Positions 13,011 to 15,703 of a stretch of 15,703 bases of DNA are shown here, piece by piece (the first letter of the stretch is position 1; every line of letters starts with the position of its first letter). Made by a program: the position numbers and the translations under genes. Under the pieces are notes generated by a model that was given only the letters and a program-made list of their open reading frames with translations, did no database searches and was not told the DNA's origin. Source of the stretch: Gammaproteobacteria bacterium. GTDB taxonomy: Bacteria; Pseudomonadota; Gammaproteobacteria; BMS3Bbin11. Where the stretch lies: assembly GCA_030617565.1 (NCBI GenBank), contig JAUWVE010000013.1, positions 1-15,703 on the forward strand. The letters are read 5' to 3'.

Positions 13011-15298
13011 TGCCACAGGCCAAACGAAAAAAAGTTAACAAAAAGAAAGAGCCGGTAATTACACCAAAAGTAAGAGCTGGATTGCGCGAAAGCATACTGT
13101 TCCTGCTCACTGTTGTTGCTCTGTTCCTGCTGATTGCCCTTGTCAGCTTTTCTCCTCAGGACCCGGGCTGGTCGCACAGCGCTGATACCGGCATGGTATC
13201 AAATCTGGGCGGTCGCGCAGGTGCCAGTTTTGCCAACCTGTTTCTGAACCTGTTTGGCCTGATGGCCTATCTATTCCCGATTATGCTGCTTTGGCTGGTA
13301 GTCCGGATTTACCGCCAGAAATCAGCCTCCCATGCCAAGGATATTCAGACCAGGGTAATCGTTTCCATTGGTTTTCTTCTTACCCTGATTGGGGGCTGCG
13401 GCCTGTCTCAGATGTATTTCAATTCGCCGGTAGATGCCAGCAGCTATCTTGCAGGTGGATATCTTGGCGGGGCTATTGCCAGTACATTGACCCCATCGTT
13501 TGGGTCGGTGGGAGGAACCTTGTTGTTGCTCGCCCTGTTTCTTTCCGGTGTGACACTTTTGACCGGTTTATCCTGGTTCTGGTTGATGGACATTACCGGT
13601 AAATACACCTTGCTCGCCTATGATCGTGCCAAGGGCTTATTGATTTCCCTGCAGGAGAAGAAGAAATCACACAGGATGCTGGAGCAGCGTCAGCTGAGTG
13701 TGAAAAAAGCGAGGCGGAGCCAGGAGAAGAAAAAGCCGGTTCGCATAGAGCCTAAGATTGCTAAACCTGAGCAGAGTGAGCGCAAGGAGCGTGAAAAGCA
13801 AACCGATCTGTTTTCGCGCCCTGCAGATGAATTGCTGCCGAGTTTGTCATTGCTGGATCCTGCTCCGGTACATGAGGGCGGCTATTCACGGGAAGCATTA
13901 GAAACCATATCGCGCATGCTGGAGCGGAAACTGCTGGACTTCAATATTGAAGTGCAGGTAGTTGAGGTTCAGCCCGGGCCCGTCATCACTCGTTTCGAAA
14001 TTGATCCGGCACCCGGTATCAAAGCCTCGCAAATCGCTAACCTGGCCAATGATCTGGCGCGCTCTCTTTCCGTGGTTAGCGTCAGGGTAGTGGAAAATAT
14101 TCCAGGGAAACCCTATATGGGTGTCGAAATTCCCAATGAAATCAGGGAAAACGTTGGCTTTATCGAAGGTCTTTCATCGAAGGCCTATGAGGATGCCGCT
14201 ACTCCACTGGCAATTCTTCTGGGAAAAGATATCAGCGGTGCACCCGTCGTTGCTGATCTGTGCAAGATGCCGCATCTGCTTATTGCCGGGACTACCGGCT
14301 CGGGTAAATCAGTATGCATTAATGCCCTGATACTGAGTATTATCTTCAAATCCACCCCAAAAGACGTACGTATGATTCTGGTAGACCCGAAAATGCTGGA
14401 ACTATCGGTATACGAAGGTCTGCCGCATCTGCTGGCACCGGTCGTTACCGACATGAAGAAGGCCGCCAATGCCTTGCGCTGGGGAATATTTGAGATGGAG
14501 CGGCGTTACAGGCTGCTGGCTGCAGTGGGTGTACGTAATCTTGCTGGTTACAATCGTAAAGTGGAGGAGGGTATCAAACACAATGCTCCATTGATGAATC
14601 CACTGGTAGAGCCTGGAAATGAACCTGAAGAATTAACGACACTGCCACATATCGTCATTATAATCGATGAACTTGCTGATTTGATGATGGTGGTCGGTAA
14701 AAAACTGGAAGAACTGATTGCAAGACTGGCGCAGAAAGCGCGTGCTGCCGGCATACACCTGGTGCTGGCAACACAGCGTCCGTCTGTTGATGTCATTACC
14801 GGTCTCATTAAAGCAAATATACCATCACGGATTTCATTTCGGGTACCGTCAAAGATTGATTCCCGTACCATACTTGACCAGGCCGGTGCTGAAAGCCTGC
14901 TGGGTATGGGAGATATGCTGTTTCTGCCGCCAGGGGCGAGTAATACCGTCCGTGTGCATGGTGCATTTGTTTCCGATGATGAAGTGCATCGCGTGGTATC
15001 GCAACTTACTGCAACAACGCAGCCAGAATATGACGAGACCGTACTGGAAGAACCGGAAACGGGTGGGAATTTAGCTGCAGATGGCGATGACGGTGAGCAG
15101 GATCCGCTCTACGATGAGGCCGTTCGCTGTGTCACAGAAAGCCGGCGCGCATCCATATCTTCAGTGCAAAGAAAACTGCGTGTCGGCTACAATCGTGCTG
15201 CACGCATGATCGAGACCATGGAAATGGCCGGTGTAGTGACTGCAGCAGATAATTCCGGCAAACGTGAAGTGCTGGCACCGAAGCCGGTCAAGGATTGA
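13010..15298 (+). CDS. ftsK: DNA translocase FtsK
   Basis: Septum-anchored ATPase that pumps DNA at division and activates XerCD dimer resolution. The 762-residue product has a basic N-terminus, then hydrophobic membrane segments at about 28-47, 73-100, 116-132 and 150-192 (four or five spans). A short charged linker (~205-280, many Lys, Arg, Glu, Gln) replaces the very long E. coli linker. The motor has Walker A GTTGSGKS at 427-434 and Walker B IVIIIDE ending at D553-E554. The C-terminal gamma winged helix (DPLYDEAVRCVTESRRASIS ... GYNRAARMIETMEMAGVV) reads KOPS-type DNA signals. It starts inside the ald stop codon (TGATG) and is followed by a palindromic element and lolA, its conserved partner. 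Confidence 0.97.
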   Translation: MPQAKRKKVNKKKEPVITPKVRAGLRESILFLLTVVALFLLIALVSFSPQDPGWSHSADTGMVSNLGGRAGASFANLFLNLFGLMAYLFPIMLLWLVVRIYRQKSASHAKDIQTRVIVSIGFLLTLIGGCGLSQMYFNSPVDASSYLAGGYLGGAIASTLTPSFGSVGGTLLLLALFLSGVTLLTGLSWFWLMDITGKYTLLAYDRAKGLLISLQEKKKSHRMLEQRQLSVKKARRSQEKKKPVRIEPKIAKPEQSERKEREKQTDLFSRPADELLPSLSLLDPAPVHEGGYSREALETISRMLERKLLDFNIEVQVVEVQPGPVITRFEIDPAPGIKASQIANLANDLARSLSVVSVRVVENIPGKPYMGVEIPNEIRENVGFIEGLSSKAYEDAATPLAILLGKDISGAPVVADLCKMPHLLIAGTTGSGKSVCINALILSIIFKSTPKDVRMILVDPKMLELSVYEGLPHLLAPVVTDMKKAANALRWGIFEMERRYRLLAAVGVRNLAGYNRKVEEGIKHNAPLMNPLVEPGNEPEELTTLPHIVIIIDELADLMMVVGKKLEELIARLAQKARAAGIHLVLATQRPSVDVITGLIKANIPSRISFRVPSKIDSRTILDQAGAESLLGMGDMLFLPPGASNTVRVHGAFVSDDEVHRVVSQLTATTQPEYDETVLEEPETGGNLAADGDDGEQDPLYDEAVRCVTESRRASISSVQRKLRVGYNRAARMIETMEMAGVVTAADNSGKREVLAPKPVKD

Positions 15299-15311
15299 TT
15301 TAGAAAAATGT

Positions 15312-15474
15312 TAACCGCCAAGACGCAAAGGACGCAAAGTTAAATATTTCTAATGTTTGCTACATACTATAAAAATCACAAATGGCTGTCAGGTGAAAAT
15401 TAATCGAATACTGGTACGTGATGACAAAAAATTATTCACTTCTTTCCTTTGCGTCCTCGGCGTCTTGGCGGTTA
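15312..15474. mobile_element. MITE-like palindromic element, 163 bp, between ftsK and lolA
   Basis: A 28-bp end starting TAACCGCCAAGACGCAAAGG (15312-15339) is matched by its complement at 15447-15474 with 26 of 28 bases identical. The left end contains a perfect 9-bp tandem (GACGCAAAG twice, 15322-15339); in the right end one of the two copies has two changes. The 107-bp centre is AT-rich and non-coding. If the first TA is taken as target, the element is ACCGCC...GGCGGT flanked by TA on both sides, as for mariner/IS630-type insertions, but a palindromic end gives the same picture. I recall similar AACCGCCAAGACGC/GGCGTCTTGGCGGTT palindromes from other proteobacterial genomes. It may also act as the ftsK terminator. 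Confidence 0.7.
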
Positions 15475-15489
15475 TATAATCTGAAAATC

Positions 15490-15703
15490 ATGAAATTAAT
15501 CAAAATTGTTTCAACCGCAATTTTTCTGCTATTTTCTGCGCCTTCTTTTGCTTCCGGGCTGGATGATCTGCAGCGGTTTTATAGTGAAATAAAAAGCTAT
15601 TCTGCCAGCTTCGATCAGACTGTAATGGACGAAAAGATGGACCTGCTGGAGGCATCCAGTGGTGAGTTGTCGATACAGCGACCGGGAAAGTTTTACTGGC
15701 ATT
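15490..15703 (+). CDS. lolA: Outer-membrane lipoprotein carrier LolA, N-terminal part (3' truncated)
   Basis: The frame from ATG 15490 stays open to the window end, giving 71 residues. It begins with a signal peptide (MKLIKIVSTAIFLLFSAPSFA, likely cleavage after residue 21), followed by SGLDDLQRFYSEIKSYSASF and DQTVMDEKMDLLEASSGELS, then IQRPGKFYWH. The F-x-Q/D-Q pattern and the SSGxLxIxRPGKFxW block identify LolA, the periplasmic chaperone that carries lipoproteins from LolCDE to LolB. ftsK-lolA is the standard gammaproteobacterial order. The start has no clear Shine-Dalgarno sequence; a TATAAT lies at 15475-15480, directly after the palindromic element, too close for a normal leader unless the transcript is almost leaderless. 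Confidence 0.92.
   Translation, partial: MKLIKIVSTAIFLLFSAPSFASGLDDLQRFYSEIKSYSASFDQTVMDEKMDLLEASSGELSIQRPGKFYWH

Noticed and set aside
14548..14871. 107-codon open frame opposite ftsK
   Set aside because: Antisense to the FtsK motor domain; a shadow of codon bias.
15475..15480. TATAAT as lolA promoter -10
   Set aside because: Perfect hexamer but no acceptable -35 at 16-18 bases upstream, and it would give an almost leaderless transcript; mentioned only within lolA.

Overview
The window looks like chromosomal DNA of a mid-GC gammaproteobacterium. Evidence: a gammaproteobacterial HPRT next to a Pseudomonas-type S-methyl-5'-thioinosine phosphorylase, CsiV (so far a gammaproteobacterial family) near mfd, an ispD-ispF pair, and the trxB ... 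ftsK-lolA order known from Pseudomonas and enterics. Genus cannot be fixed from the sequence. Most genes are core housekeeping genes, and no tRNA, rRNA, CRISPR array, prophage or intact transposase is visible. The longest gene-free stretch is 276 bases.

Layout. Positions 1-2054 (+): the 3' part of manC (GDP-mannose supply), a hypoxanthine-guanine phosphoribosyltransferase, and S-methyl-5'-thioinosine phosphorylase; the last two form a methylthioinosine to hypoxanthine to IMP salvage route. Positions 2141-7018: csiV (-), peptide deformylase (+) and mfd (-), with def lying between the usually linked mfd and csiV. Positions 7108-8288 (+): ispD and ispF, overlapping by 4 bases, consecutive cyclisation-branch steps of the MEP isoprenoid pathway. 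Positions 8449-10155 (+): an uncharacterised 568-residue protein with a PilZ-like C-terminal segment, behind its own sigma70-like promoter. Positions 10170-11669 (-): trxB followed by an Smr-domain gene. Positions 11946-15298 (+): alanine dehydrogenase overlapping ftsK by one base. From 15490 (+): the 5' end of lolA, cut by the window edge.

The unusual content lies between the genes. Three intergenic gaps within about 5 kb (2055-2140, 3459-3526, 7019-7107) each carry a tandem array of 7-bp units, with a different unit in each (GGRCYAA, WYACGTA, AAGGTGA). The third array contains the GTG start codon and ribosome-binding context of ispD. Two further gaps hold short palindromic, MITE-like elements: a 161-bp element with 19-bp inverted ends and a nested 21-bp inverted repeat, whose right end supplies the likely ribosome-binding site of ald; and a 163-bp element with 28-bp inverted ends between ftsK and lolA. 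The tip of the first element (GGGCACCTC) recurs alone upstream of csiV and of the thioinosine phosphorylase gene. The most original signal here is this set of small non-coding repeats placed at translation starts and between convergent genes, rather than a new protein system.
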